Source: Epiperipatus broadwayi (lineage: Eukaryota > Onychophora > Udeonychophora > Euonychophora > Peripatidae). From it: a DNA stretch of 64,000 nt. Both the position numbers and the translations under genes were made by a program. Position 1 is the stretch's first letter. Every line of letters begins with the position of its first letter. This document shows, one piece after another, positions 37,229 through 49,400 of this stretch. The DNA is taken from assembly GCA_028023455.1 (NCBI GenBank), contig JAQFVV010006426.1:620001-684000 (forward strand). Direction: 5' to 3'. The notes below the pieces were generated by a model. The model made no database searches, was not told the origin of the DNA, and was given only the letters and a program-made list of their open reading frames with translations.

Positions 37229-37743
37229 TAGCTAGGCAAAACATCAAATTGTAACAAAACATCACGTGATCCTAACTGAAAATGTTTTTCAATAGCAGAT
37301 TCTCTTTTCTCGCTTCAGTTAATGAGTAATCAGTAGATGTCAGATGGTAGCTCAATAAATTCTTATCCAATATTGTCTTATCAATATCCACAGACTAATT
37401 TTTATTTTACAGTTATCATCATTGACGAGTTTTGGATCTTGGTCTAGTTTCAGATATAATGCACCTTTTCGCCAACAGCCATTTTGAACTTGTTTTTTTT
37501 TTTTTACAATTTAGCTACCAGCCCAAATTCAAAAACATATTAGTTTTGAATGTAAGCAAACTTTCTTACATGAATATATAGATCTGATACAAGTTCAATA
37601 TCTAAATATTATATCCTTTATTTTCTAATAATTAGTCATTTCTAGCCATTAGCCAAGATTTGTATGAAACCAACACACATAAGATCCCAGTTTACATAAT
37701 GCTTTTCAAAAACATTCTCTTACTCTAGTTATATTATCTAGTG

Positions 37744-38232
37744 CAATGGTCTTCAACCTTTTCACACCTGCGGACCGGTAAAAATAAGGATAAGGTTTCG
37801 TGGGCCGGCAAAAATAAGGATAAGGTTTCATGGACCAGCAGAAGTCTATAGATAATTTTTCTTAAAGATGTAAACAGCTTAGCCTTAGATGAAGTTATAT
37901 ATATGGAGTTTGTATAATAAGAAACTTTTTTTTTTTTAATTTTGAATTTTTTTAGAAAAGTAATAAAAAATTTAATTCTATCCCCCCCCCCCCCATAAAT
38001 ATCTGTGATAACTAGAAAAACAAATTAATTTATGTATGACTGATTAGATTTTGTTCTGTTTCTTTTTTTTTAATCAGGTAAAAGTGCGATGAAAAAAATA
38101 AATAAAAATTGTTTATATTAAATAAAAGTTTAAAATCTTATTATTTTGTTATTAAAACTTTCTTGCCAGTCTATCGCAGACCAGCAAAGAACTTCTACGG
38201 CCCGTGGCCGCGGACCAGTGGTTGAAGCCCAT
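37744..38232. mobile_element. hAT-like non-autonomous element (489 bp)
   Basis: The ends are inverted: AATGGTCTTCAACC on the left and GGTTGAAGCCCAT on the right, with GCGGACC and the matching GGACCAGTGG just inside. TCTAGTG flanks both sides (37737-37743 and 38233-38239), close to the 8-bp target duplication of hAT transposons. The left part has two copies of an AAAAATAAGGATAAGGTTTC unit. A run of 13 C lies at 37982-37994. There is no transposase. Confidence 0.68.
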
Positions 38233-38551
38233 TCTAGTGTTAAGTTTGACAATCAGTAGTTGCTAAATAGTCATGCTTAATAAATCCCTACTGGAATGAG
38301 AGAATTTATTAATTTATTGAATAAAGATCTTTTTAATGTTTCTTAATTTTATTGCATACCTTTTTAAAAATAGAATGTTCAATTATTTTTAATACTTTGT
38401 GCATGAGATCACAATGACAGATAATCACTAGACTATAAATAAGTTTCAATAATTAGTCGGTTAACCTGTTTATGCACATAATTATCTCATATATATATAA
38501 TCTATAAGATTTGAAATACAGGCATTCTTATACTTTGAACTTAATTGCAAA

Positions 38552-38880
38552 TATAGGAGATTTGAACTCAGACTTTCAAGCAATCTTCAACTATTCATAT
38601 TATCTTATACTACTGATACACATGACCCCACACATGTAGAAAAGATAAATAATCTCCAATATGTGTATTTCGTGCTGAACCAGCACTCATCAGTTGGTCA
38701 ATCTTAATATAAACTGAGCACTGATTATACATGTGTAGGAGATGATAATATGGACCAACTGAGTGCTGGTTTAGCACAAAATACATATATTGATGATTAT
38801 TTATCTTTTTTTACAGGTGTGTGGTCATGTGTATCAGTAGTATGAGATAGTGTGAAAGTCTGAGTTCAAATCCCCTATAT
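38552..38880. repeat. Foldback element, 329 bp
   Basis: The outer arms TATAGGAGATTTGAACTCAG and its inverted counterpart GTCTGAGTTCAAATCCCC open the element. The arms continue through CTGATACACATGACC, ATTTCGTGCTGAACCAGCAC and TCAGTTGGTC to an asymmetric centre around 38705-38750. The inner CTGAGCTAGCACTCATCAGTTTG-like segment recurs at 7140-7185, so a fragment of the same family sits near the first foldback. Confidence 0.65.
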
Positions 38881-41800
38881 ATAATCTATGTAGACTATAT
38901 CTTAAGGATTAAGCAACCAAATTGAAATCAGGATTGGACACAAGTATAGATTATTATAAATCATTTTTAGAATTATTTGTTTAGGAATATCTTATGTTAC
39001 ATGCTTCACTTAAATGCTTATTTGTAAAAGAAATGTCATATTTCTCTCACCATTTGTATATCATATTCAGTTACTTATAAATAAATATTACTATTTTCAT
39101 TCTAAAGGGGAAAAAAAGATAAAGAATAAATTTTTAGTAAGATTTGTAGTGATTCTGTAAACTATTCCATGAAGTACAAATATATACATGTAAAGCAAAT
39201 GGAATTGACTTCATTATTTGGTCTGCTGTAAATATAAATGGAACATCTCATTTTCAGAAAAACACTGCAAAAATAAAATCATTTTACACCCTTTAAGACT
39301 TGGGATTGTAGTAATAAATGATCATTTTGTTCTTGCAATGTTTCTTTGACAAAGAGATTGGATGTTGTACTTATATTGTTGGTACACTCGAAAATGAAGT
39401 CGGTTCTGGTTTGTTTTACATTTCGTTTAATAGTCCTTTATTTATTAAAGAAACACATCCATGTTATCACACAGTAGTTATTTAAACTGTTTTTGATAGC
39501 TTGTAAATTGTAACATAACTTCTTTGGCAATAAAATTTTCTCTATGAAAAACTTCAACAACTGTAAATATAGTTCTCTCTAATCAATGTTAACCTTATTC
39601 TGAATATCTTGGAAAAAATCTTCATAATGCAGCAAAGTCTATCTCCCCTTTGAAAAAATATTCACATGTATTATAAAATACATTATTAGGAAGTCTGCCA
39701 CTATTCATTTGCTTCATATCCTTAAACTATTGAAGATGTATCCTTTTAATAGGATATTCAACGTATCACTGAGTTGATGTAATTGGTCTTACGATCTTGC
39801 CATTGTATTTTCAGAATATTATGGAGTATTTGTTATATGAAAGAATTTGTTTCTGAATTCCTTGGTATATTTTTAAATTTATAATTGGATAGTAAGTTAG
39901 GTTATGTATAGATAGCTACTTATAAACTTCCATGTATGATCCAGATTTGAACCTGTATTGTACCTTAGAAAATAGGTACACTAATCATTACTATGAAGTG
40001 GTTTCATGATATACATATTTTAAAGTAAGATGGAACAATGCAGTGGATATAATATCCTTGTGTAACTTTGAAATCTGTGATAATTCATTACATTGATTAA
40101 TCGTATTAACTTCAAAAGTATATCTTAGATTATAGTAATTAATTGATAAATACACTTTGAAATATATATAAAATCTTGTAAGATATCAGCTCAAATCATA
40201 GTGTGAAACGTTCGTTAATCTGTTGCTGTACCAAGTGAAAAATCATGCAGTATATATACATTTCAGGAAACCATCAGCTGTGATTTATCAACTTTTTCAT
40301 ATGATATGACAATCAAATAATGAATAGGTTCACACACTGTGATTGGAGCTGCCATCTCTCCAAAATAGTTTGTGTATATTTGAAGGTAAGTTTATTTATT
40401 AATTATACATTTTTTAATGTAAGATTTCTTGATCAAGTTTTAATTAATAAAAAGTTTCTGACTCTGCCTTGGTAAGCATTTAAGGCATATTGATGTAGGC
40501 TAACATGGAAAAAAACCATAATGCTGGATGTTTGTTTTAACATTATATCAAATTAGGCATTGTTAATATGAGTAGCTATTATACCTATAAGGATAGTTGT
40601 TACTCCAAGTCAGCTGACATTGTAGTTTTTTGAAATCTATATGTAATTTGTTAATGTGGTATGGCAATGAATGTTTCATACTCTGTTATTAGAAATAACA
40701 TATCAGATTTGTTTAAATTATAGATCAGTAGTTGGCAGTCTTTTTTTACTCTGGATCATTATATTGAATATTTTGCACTTTATTCACAGTCAAATAAACA
40801 TGTTAATGATGTAAAGTGATGATTTCTGATAAAAATGTATTTATAACATGATAAATGATAACAATAAAAAATGTATTAATATGCTTATAAAGATAAAGTG
40901 TATTATTCTTCTGATAATGCAAACTGAATCGCAAAAAAATTTTAAAACACTATAGAAAAAAAAAATCTTATATCAAATTGTTTAAAAATATACAAACAAT
41001 AGGAATATTCAAAAGTTATGTTTACGCAAGTTAAAAATTTAACTACAAACTATAATGATAGATAAATGACTTCCTTGCAGATATTGTTGTCTGCACAAAG
41101 ATTAAGTCCGAGTTGTAATTTGATACTTTTATATGAATACAAGTTCCCAAATTGTCATGCATCAACTCATTTATGAATAGTTTAAAGTATAATTTATTTT
41201 GGAAAAGATTTGTTAAAGTAGGTGAATACTGCTATTTTTTTTCACATTGAAAACTACTCGGAAAGATGCATCCAATCTTCCAAAAATAATTTTATTAGTA
41301 TATTTGAACTTTCTTCATTCTTTGAGATTATAATACTAGATTAAAATTTTTTTTAAATCAATTACAATGGACCCATGAACTTATATTTTGTTGCATCCCC
41401 CCCCCCCTACAATATAATAGTTCATATTTGTTGATAAACACTGTTTAGAATAGAATACATATCGTTTATTGAACTGCAATCATACGTATTTTTCAACATG
41501 CACATATATATATAACAGAGATGCTTTTTTATGTGTATAATGTGCATATGTAAATTAAGATTATACTATAAACAAAATTTTAAAATAATAAATTGAGGGA
41601 ATATATATACTTTACTGAATGTGTGTTCACACATACATTCACTGAAACAATAAGAAAAAGTAGTGTACTTTTATTTTTAAAATAAAGTAAATAGTAAAAT
41701 GTCTGACTTTCATCATTACTAAATAGGCTTTGAATGATATTTCTTTTTTTTTCAATAACTTTTCTCTTACAGAACCAAGAAATTAGGATTTTTCCAATTG

Positions 41801-42279
41801 GTTTGAGTTTTTTTTAAGTCCGTATCAATTTTTAATGTTTTAAATTTTTTTTAAACTTTTAAGCATCTCGTTAAGAAAATATTGCACATCAAATTCAGAA
41901 AAAATAATAAAAGGAAAATAAAATGAATATGCTTTCAGTATTAATTTTATTAATATATATATAATCATGTACGGCCTTTTGGGATAGAAAAATAACTATT
42001 GATGTATTGTAAAATTATTTACAAATTTTACTTTTTTAAAAATGTTATTTTATTTTTTTAAATGTAATCATAAAAAGTCCTCAGAGAAAAAAAAATAGTT
42101 ACTTGAATATCATCAAATTTGCAAACTTTAATGTTTTTTTTCCGTTTATTTATTTACATTTGTGTTAGTTTACAATTTCGTTTGAATAGTATATAATTGA
42201 AGTTGTGTAATTAGATACAGCGAAATTAGCTATTCCACTGTAATTCCATTTTCATGTTATTAATCTCAGAAAATAAAAA
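38881..42279. other. AT-rich DNA without a recognisable gene
   Basis: No coding or RNA gene is visible. A run of 11 C lies at 41397-41407, and AGTAGTTGGCAGTC near 40729 faintly resembles a hAT end, but no matching right end was found. Confidence 0.4.
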
Positions 42280-42547
42280 TATAATTCTATAATTAAAACA
42301 CTTCCTCTTTTCTTTACAAAAACTTTATTTGTTGTATATATATATATCTACTTGTTTCAATGTTTCAACTATTTTTACTTTATAGTCATTTTCAAGGATT
42401 TGCCTCCCTTCTCAAAAAATGTTCCCTTTTTACATTTTCTTTATCCAAAATCCAATTGTTACAATTGGAACAAGTAGATATATATATACAACAAATAAAG
42501 TTTTTGTAAAGAAAAGAGGAAGTGTTTTAATTATAGAATTATATGGT
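42280..42547. repeat. Inverted pair of Penelope-like 3' ends (268 bp)
   Basis: Outer arms of about 75 bp are almost perfectly inverted (AATTAAAACACTTCCTCTTT ... CAACAAATAAAG and complement), with a (TA)n tract in each. The left arm continues inward, on the minus strand, as CCTTGAAAATGACTAT...ATAGTTGAAACATTG, the terminal motif also seen at 16214 and 53690. There is no coding sequence. Confidence 0.6.
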
Positions 42548-43351
42548 TATATGTAACGTATATTTTAAAAAGAAAAAAGGTTTGAGTGGTGGTTAGAAAC
42601 AGATGTAAAATAAAAATAGTGCATTGTTCGCCACTTTATTTTCATTAAAACTGAATATTTATTAATAAAATAAATTAATATTGATGAAATATGAATCCAC
42701 TAAAATATCACTTTATTTTATTTTGTAAATTTACTAATTCATTTTAAAAAACTATTTTTCAGGAAAAACATTAGTGGGATATGACAAATATATTCACAGA
42801 TTACTATGTAAACCTCTGGGCCATAGACTGCTTTTGTAGATGCTGCTTTATTCCATTTCAATTTTATAATTATTTTTCTATGCATTATTATAATTGAATT
42901 ATACTTTTATGAACAATAATTCATAATTTACTTCAGAGCCATCTATTGTAAGCTTAAATAATAATATTGATATTAGATGATCACGATATATCCACATACT
43001 CAGATTAGTTTACGGTTTTTGATCTTTATCATAAGAACTTAATGAATGTACACATTAAGCAGTCACTTTTCATTGTTTTATATTATCAAGCTAAAAGCCT
43101 AAATTAAAAAATATACTAAGGTTTTGAATGCCAGCCACTTTTTTAGGAAATAGAATGAATTACTGTTCCAAAAAAAATTTTGTTCAATTTAAACAGAGAG
43201 TCATATGATATTCTGTTGATTTAATTAAATTATACACATACGATTAAATTTTAAATAATAAAAGTGTACTTATGGGGAAAAAAAATACAATAAATGTTTT
43301 TTTTTTAACAGTTATATTTGTAGTAAAAAAACAAACAAACATAAATACATT
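42548..43351. other. AT-rich sequence downstream of the WD40 stop codon
   Basis: This should contain the 3' untranslated region of the minus-strand WD40 gene. TTTAAT at about 43218, read on the minus strand as ATTAAA, is one possible polyadenylation signal, but nothing singles it out. A GCCATCTATTGTAAGCTTAA stretch near 42941 resembles the left end of the element at 49479. Confidence 0.3.
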
Positions 43352-43480
43352 TTAAACAGGATTGTTTACTTCAACACTATAAATCAAAGATCCTGCACCA
43401 AATATAATCTTCACTTTATTTGTTCGGAAATGATCAACACATTTGACTCCAGTTGGAAGATTGACTAAACGACCAATTGT
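43352..43480 (-). CDS. WD40 gene terminal coding exon
   Basis: The acceptor is ATTTATTTAG. The exon encodes 42 residues from TIGRLVNLPTGVKCVDHF through KVKIIFGAGSLIYSVEVNNPV and ends in TAA. The final blade has the alternating hydrophobic pattern expected for the last propeller strands, with a very short tail, so this is the likely natural C-terminus. The 3' untranslated region would lie below 43352. That sequence is AT-rich and I could not fix a polyadenylation site. Confidence 0.82.
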   Translation of the reverse strand, partial: TIGRLVNLPTGVKCVDHFRTNKVKIIFGAGSLIYSVEVNNPV

Positions 43481-46400
43481 CTAAATAAATAAATAAAAAA
43501 TGTTAACAAAAGTCAATTTTTAACATCTATATTGTAAGGTGATGCCCAATCCTTATAAAAAAATAATAATAAGTAACTGATGTTTTAGGATAAAAATGTA
43601 TAAAGATTAAATAGGCAGCCAACTTTTAAAACCTAATTTTTTAGATATTTGGAGACATATACACATATATATACACACAAACATAACCATACATTCATGA
43701 AGGAATGAACACATTTATTTTTTTTTATTATTAAATGTAAAATAAAATATATACATATACATGAATGTAGATTTTAAATCATGACGTGACAAAATAGAAA
43801 AGAATATTTGACATTAAATTCTAGTAACCACATTTCTTTTGTTTAAAAGAGGAAAAAAAGAGTAAACCTTCGTTGATTTTGGGAACGTGGAAAAATATCT
43901 AAGCAACAGATTTTGTTTTAGTTGTTGGTTTTTCTTGTTCAAATGAAGTGCATGAAAATAAAGTTGTAAAGAATATTTTAATTATTATATTAGTTATTAT
44001 GATTTCCTTTCTTTATTAAAAATAAACTATTTAATATTTGGAATTTTATTATTGATAAGTGTAAAATGTTTTAAAAAGGAAAAAAAAACCATTATTTAAT
44101 TGATGAACTTTCATTCGTTCAAATAAATGCTAAGAGCATCATAGTTATTTATCATTGTTAAAAAATATAATTGCTATCAAATGTTTCTTGGATAAAATAA
44201 AATCAACTAATGATGAAATAGAACTTTATTAGCATTACTTTTAAAGTAAAATCTTTATCATGCGTCTCATACATATATAAATAAAACTGCATAGAAATAG
44301 CGTTCGCCTTATATTATAACGTAAGCCTTGGAAAAGGATTCATATTTAATAATTTATATTGTGTAAATAATATCTAACAATGCACATTTGCTAATTAAGT
44401 GTCGAGGGATTTTTCTATCCTCTTGGTGTCGTTGACGTGTGATGGAGGATCATATTTATTGGTATATATTGTTTAAATCAACGTGGAAAGATCTTGATAT
44501 GGAATGGAAATGCATGGCTTTAAAATCAAATGCCAAGGAATTCAATTTCGTCATGGGAATTGTTAATGCTTAGAATGTTCAACATGACTTAATATACATG
44601 AAGGAAAGAAAGACATTATCTGCTAAGAATACAGAAGCTGCTCTTGAAAATTTAACTTGCTATTGTTTTAAGGAATTCCAAAATTTCATTATATTTTATG
44701 TTTCAAATATTTTTTTTTAAATGTATACTGAGAGTTGGGTTGTGAATTTTTCTCACCCTTTTATTCAAATGTAGCAAACATTTTTTTTTTAAAAAAAAAG
44801 AACCCATTTGTTTAGATTTTTATAGGGTGAGAGAGATGCACAACTCAAACTATACATCAATATATTATATATGTTTGTAAATAAAATATTATCGTAATTG
44901 AAGGTTTAAATTAAATGGACAATGACTGAAACAAAAGGTAAGATTTTAAATATTTACATTTATTAGACAATTTATACATTAAAATCAAACTAATTAATAA
45001 GTAAATATATATAACATTTTCTTGTTTAAATGAATAACTGTTTATGAATGAACTATACAAAACACAAATTAGCAATTCATGGACATAACCTTGAGGTACA
45101 TTTAAAGGACATAAACAAAATGATAATCGTACATTAGTAATATAATTTTATATTTAAAATAATTAATACATTATTGTAAGTTATGCACTAAATTTTATAA
45201 TTCTTATTTCAACCCATATTTTAATATTTAAATTACAGCTAGTCTTATTGTTGTAGAGATAAATTAATATTTTATAATAATCATGTATATATTCTGTTGA
45301 TTTATAAATATTATAACTTTAAGCATGATCTGTTAATAAATATTTGTTGTTTGAAGTTAAAACCTTTGTTTCTCTGGTGTCTAGATTGTCAAGCATCATT
45401 CATACTTCACTCACCAGAATAGCTATTATACATGCATACAGATTTTTAATTTATTATTAGCAATAGCCATTAAGGATCTATATAGAGGTCACATTATTGC
45501 CATCCTATTTAATTCCATCCTTGAACAGAGTTAAAGGCAAATGTCTACACTGAGTTAGAACCCCGAGTAGTAATAGGACCTGTAAGTAGAGAAGGCTCTG
45601 GGTATACTATCCTAAAAGGGTTTTATAGTCCGTTACATATTTTGGCAACCCAAACATTTGGGGCATCAATTAATTAAATATCTCACCCTGTAGACTCCCG
45701 GTACATTTTACGGTCCGTTACAATATATATATATAGAAAAGCCCTATTTAATATGATTAAAAAATTACGCGAAAACACTATATTTTAAAATATAATAATC
45801 AAATAACTTTTAAATAAAAAAAAGTAAATGTTATTTTTCTTATTGATACTTTAATATTACTTATTGTTAGCTAGAATTATCAGTGGTTAGAGATGCAAAT
45901 CAATCCCATTTAGCAATCCTAATTTTTTTCCCCCAGAAAATGCAGCCAAACAAAATGAAAAATTTGGGCTAACACTTTTTTGTCTTTATCAATGAATAAT
46001 TGGGATTCAAAGATGGAATTAATAAAGTTATGCATCTGGACCCACTATCAATTCCTTGTTGCTATCAAACTTTTAGCTAGAATGCAGAGAGAAGAAATAT
46101 CTTTTGTTAATATACTTTGGAAGTTCAGTGAAGTATTACAATATTAGACGATTTTTTTTTTAAAGTGTCATAGCATTGGCCGGGATGTGAACCCGCAACC
46201 CGGGCAACTGCCTGCAAGTGCAAGGCAGTCGCGCTGACCTCTCGACCACCAATGCAAGACAATTTTATTTATTTGTAGTTCATTTTCTTTAGAATAACAT
46301 AAGACTGATGAATGAATTTTAAATAGCTTTAAGCAAATTATGGCATTAATTGATAAAGTATGCTAATTCAGAAAACATGTTTACATTTATTCCCAAAGTA

Positions 46401-49400
46401 ATAATTATTTTTTGAAGTTTATTCAAAACAAGTTTTAACATTCACAAAAAAGAAGAAGAAAAGATTGTTCATCAAAAACATTTCATGTGTAGTTGGAATA
46501 CTATATTTATTCTATACCATCAAAATTTAACACTTAACACAAAACATGTGGCAATATTAAATCTCTATTACAATAAAGACTCTAATAGAAAAAATCTCTG
46601 AGACTCATTACATTAAACATAATAAAGAAAAAAAAGCATGAATACATACAAAATGTCTATATAATTAACAAATAATTAATTGTTTAAACATGAATAGAAA
46701 ATTATATAATGTATGTGCATATGTACAGATTTGTAAAATGTTTTACATGGGTAGAGATGTGTATATCTGTGCATTACAATTAGTATGTTTCATTTATAAA
46801 ATTCCAACATCATTTTAAAAAGAAATTTTGGAATATATTTCATTTATATAAACAGATATGGGTATAAGTAAACACACACACACATATATATGAGGTTAAA
46901 GAAAAGATTTTTTTTTCAAATCTATATTAATGATAAATAATAATGTTAATTATAAGTAGAAAAAAAAAACATGTTTAGCTTGCTGGTATGGTTATAAAAG
47001 TGCACAATAATATTTTTATTTTTAATGCTGCAAAATGTATATGATAGTTATATGAGAGATATAGCAAGAAAAAAGGTTACAGTTCAAAGGAAAAAATCTA
47101 GACGTCACTTTAAATATATATAATGCTCGTAGGGTTCACTTATGGTAACTATACATTATGTGTTAGTAAAGGGATGTTAGATTATTTAGAAAAAATACAA
47201 AGAGAAGTAGGAAGACATGCATTAGATGAGATGTGTGGCTGGCAAAAGAGGTAATTCAAGGAGAAATGGGATGGTCAAGTTTTTATATGAGATGCAAAAG
47301 ACAAAATGAAAATGTTTAGTAAATTGCAATTTTTGGATAGTAAGAGAATAGCCACAATAGTATTTAATTGGTTTACGAAGGACAGGCAAAAAGATAGGTG
47401 AGAAAGGTAGTAAGTACTATTGTATGCAGAATTGGATAAAGACTTTACGTCAGTATACTTGTACAAAAGATGGGATGATTGTGTTAGGAGAATTGTTAAC
47501 TGTTATAGTGGTAAAGAATGGGATAGAAGAATAGATGCATTAATATAAAAAAATAGGGAGATGGAGAACTAGTATGGACAGTAAAAAGAGTTTAAATATA
47601 TATAGAAATAAACAATATTGGAAGTGAGTTAATTTATGATAATAGCCAGGAAAATAGTTTACTGTTTAAGGCTCGAACAAGATTATTAGCAACATGGAAA
47701 TATACACATAAATGGAGGAATATGAGTGATTTAGTCTACAAGTTATGTAAGGAAGGCATGGAAAATATTAGGCATTTGTTAATTGAATGTAAATGCTTAC
47801 AAGCAGAAAGGATACAAATAATAAAGTTGTGAGAGAATAAATATAAACAAAGTGATTATATAGAAAGTAGGTTATTGGTTTTTATGCTGGGTTTGGAAAA
47901 AGATAAGGGAGATCTAGATATAAAGGCCATAGAGTGGGCAAAGATGATGTGAAAATGGGATTAGCAAGATAGAGAAAAATATGGGAAAAACCTAGAGTGG
48001 GGAATGGAAAGGGAAGATAAAGTAGCCAACAGATTTCTATGGGTATAATGGCTGAGAGATTCCTGACTTCGATAAAAGAGAAGCCATAGTGCATCACATC
48101 TACAAATTGCATGAAAGAGGCCAATAAAGTGTTGCCAAAATAAGCTGTTTTATATTAAATAATTCAATCTTTATTGTTATATAATCTTTTCATTAACAAA
48201 TTTAACTTCAGTCATTAATAGTCTAATGAAAACTGACTCAGAAATTTCATTAAAGTAAGCAATGTTTAAATTTTGCTTCAGTACATTATTATAGAGTTAT
48301 AATTTATGAAAAAAAAAAAACCTAAATATTATTTAACTCAAAATTTTTTATACATTTTTTTTTATCATGTTTTTATATTTAAAATTTTCAATAATAAAAA
48401 TTTTAAACTTGTATTATTTCTGGTTTATTTTTCCCATTATATGATGGGAGAGTAGGATAAAATTTAATGCCCAGTTAAGATTCAAGATAGCTAAAGAAAT
48501 TGCCAAGTAGTAGAAGAAAAATCAAGAAAAGTCTGGCAATTGGATGAATTAATTGATGTCTTTAACTGTGTACAGCTTCTTGTTTTTTTACTAGATATAT
48601 ACATCAAAATGAAATAAAAAGAGAAAATTCTTTTTTGTAAACAAAAAAATAATAAAGGCAGTACACATTATGATTTCGTGAATGATTTTTTTTGATTCAA
48701 ATAACCTTTCATGGAATTAGTACAACCTATTCATATTGGTAGTCCCCCACAATATTGGGGGAAGAAATCTGGTTTCACCACTTTTACGAAAACTTAATTA
48801 CTGTTTATTTTTTATTAGGAAGGGGTAATTTAATAAAAGCCAAGGTGGTATGGGGATCAAAAAGGTTGGGAACCCATAGTCAATGGATCTTGGCCCAGCT
48901 CTGGCACTTTAACTTCTTATGAATTTCCAAGCAATAAACCATTTAATTTATTTATGTAGGGTTTATTTATTTATTTTCAGAGTAAATATAATAAAGATTA
49001 ACCTTAATAGAACAGATTGTTGATAGTAAACATTGAATATGCATTAAATCAAAATCTATTTTAGAAGCATTATGTTCATTTAAGTGTAAATCTAGATTTA
49101 TAATTGATATCGATAAAATTAGAACTAACTGTGAAAAAATGGTAAAGCTGATTTGTATTTTTAAATGCTTGGGAAAATGATGGTGAAAGAAGAGACTAAG
49201 AATTTAGAAGGAGAACTGCAAAAACTAAATGGACTTTTTATAATATATAAATATGGTTATTATGTGGTCCAATAAAATTAAATAAAAGAGGTCAAATATT
49301 TTACATGAGAAAAGATCTAGATATCACTAAAACAGAGATATTAGAATGGATCTTTCTTCAGGATGTGAACATACACCCAAAATTGAAATTAGCGCTAAAA

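Noticed and set aside
40725-41410. Possible hAT-like element with a C11 run
   Set aside because: AGTAGTTGGCAGTC resembles a left end, but no right end was found.
48725-48890. Possible hAT end near GGTTGGGAACCCATAG
   Set aside because: No matching left terminal repeat or target duplication was found.
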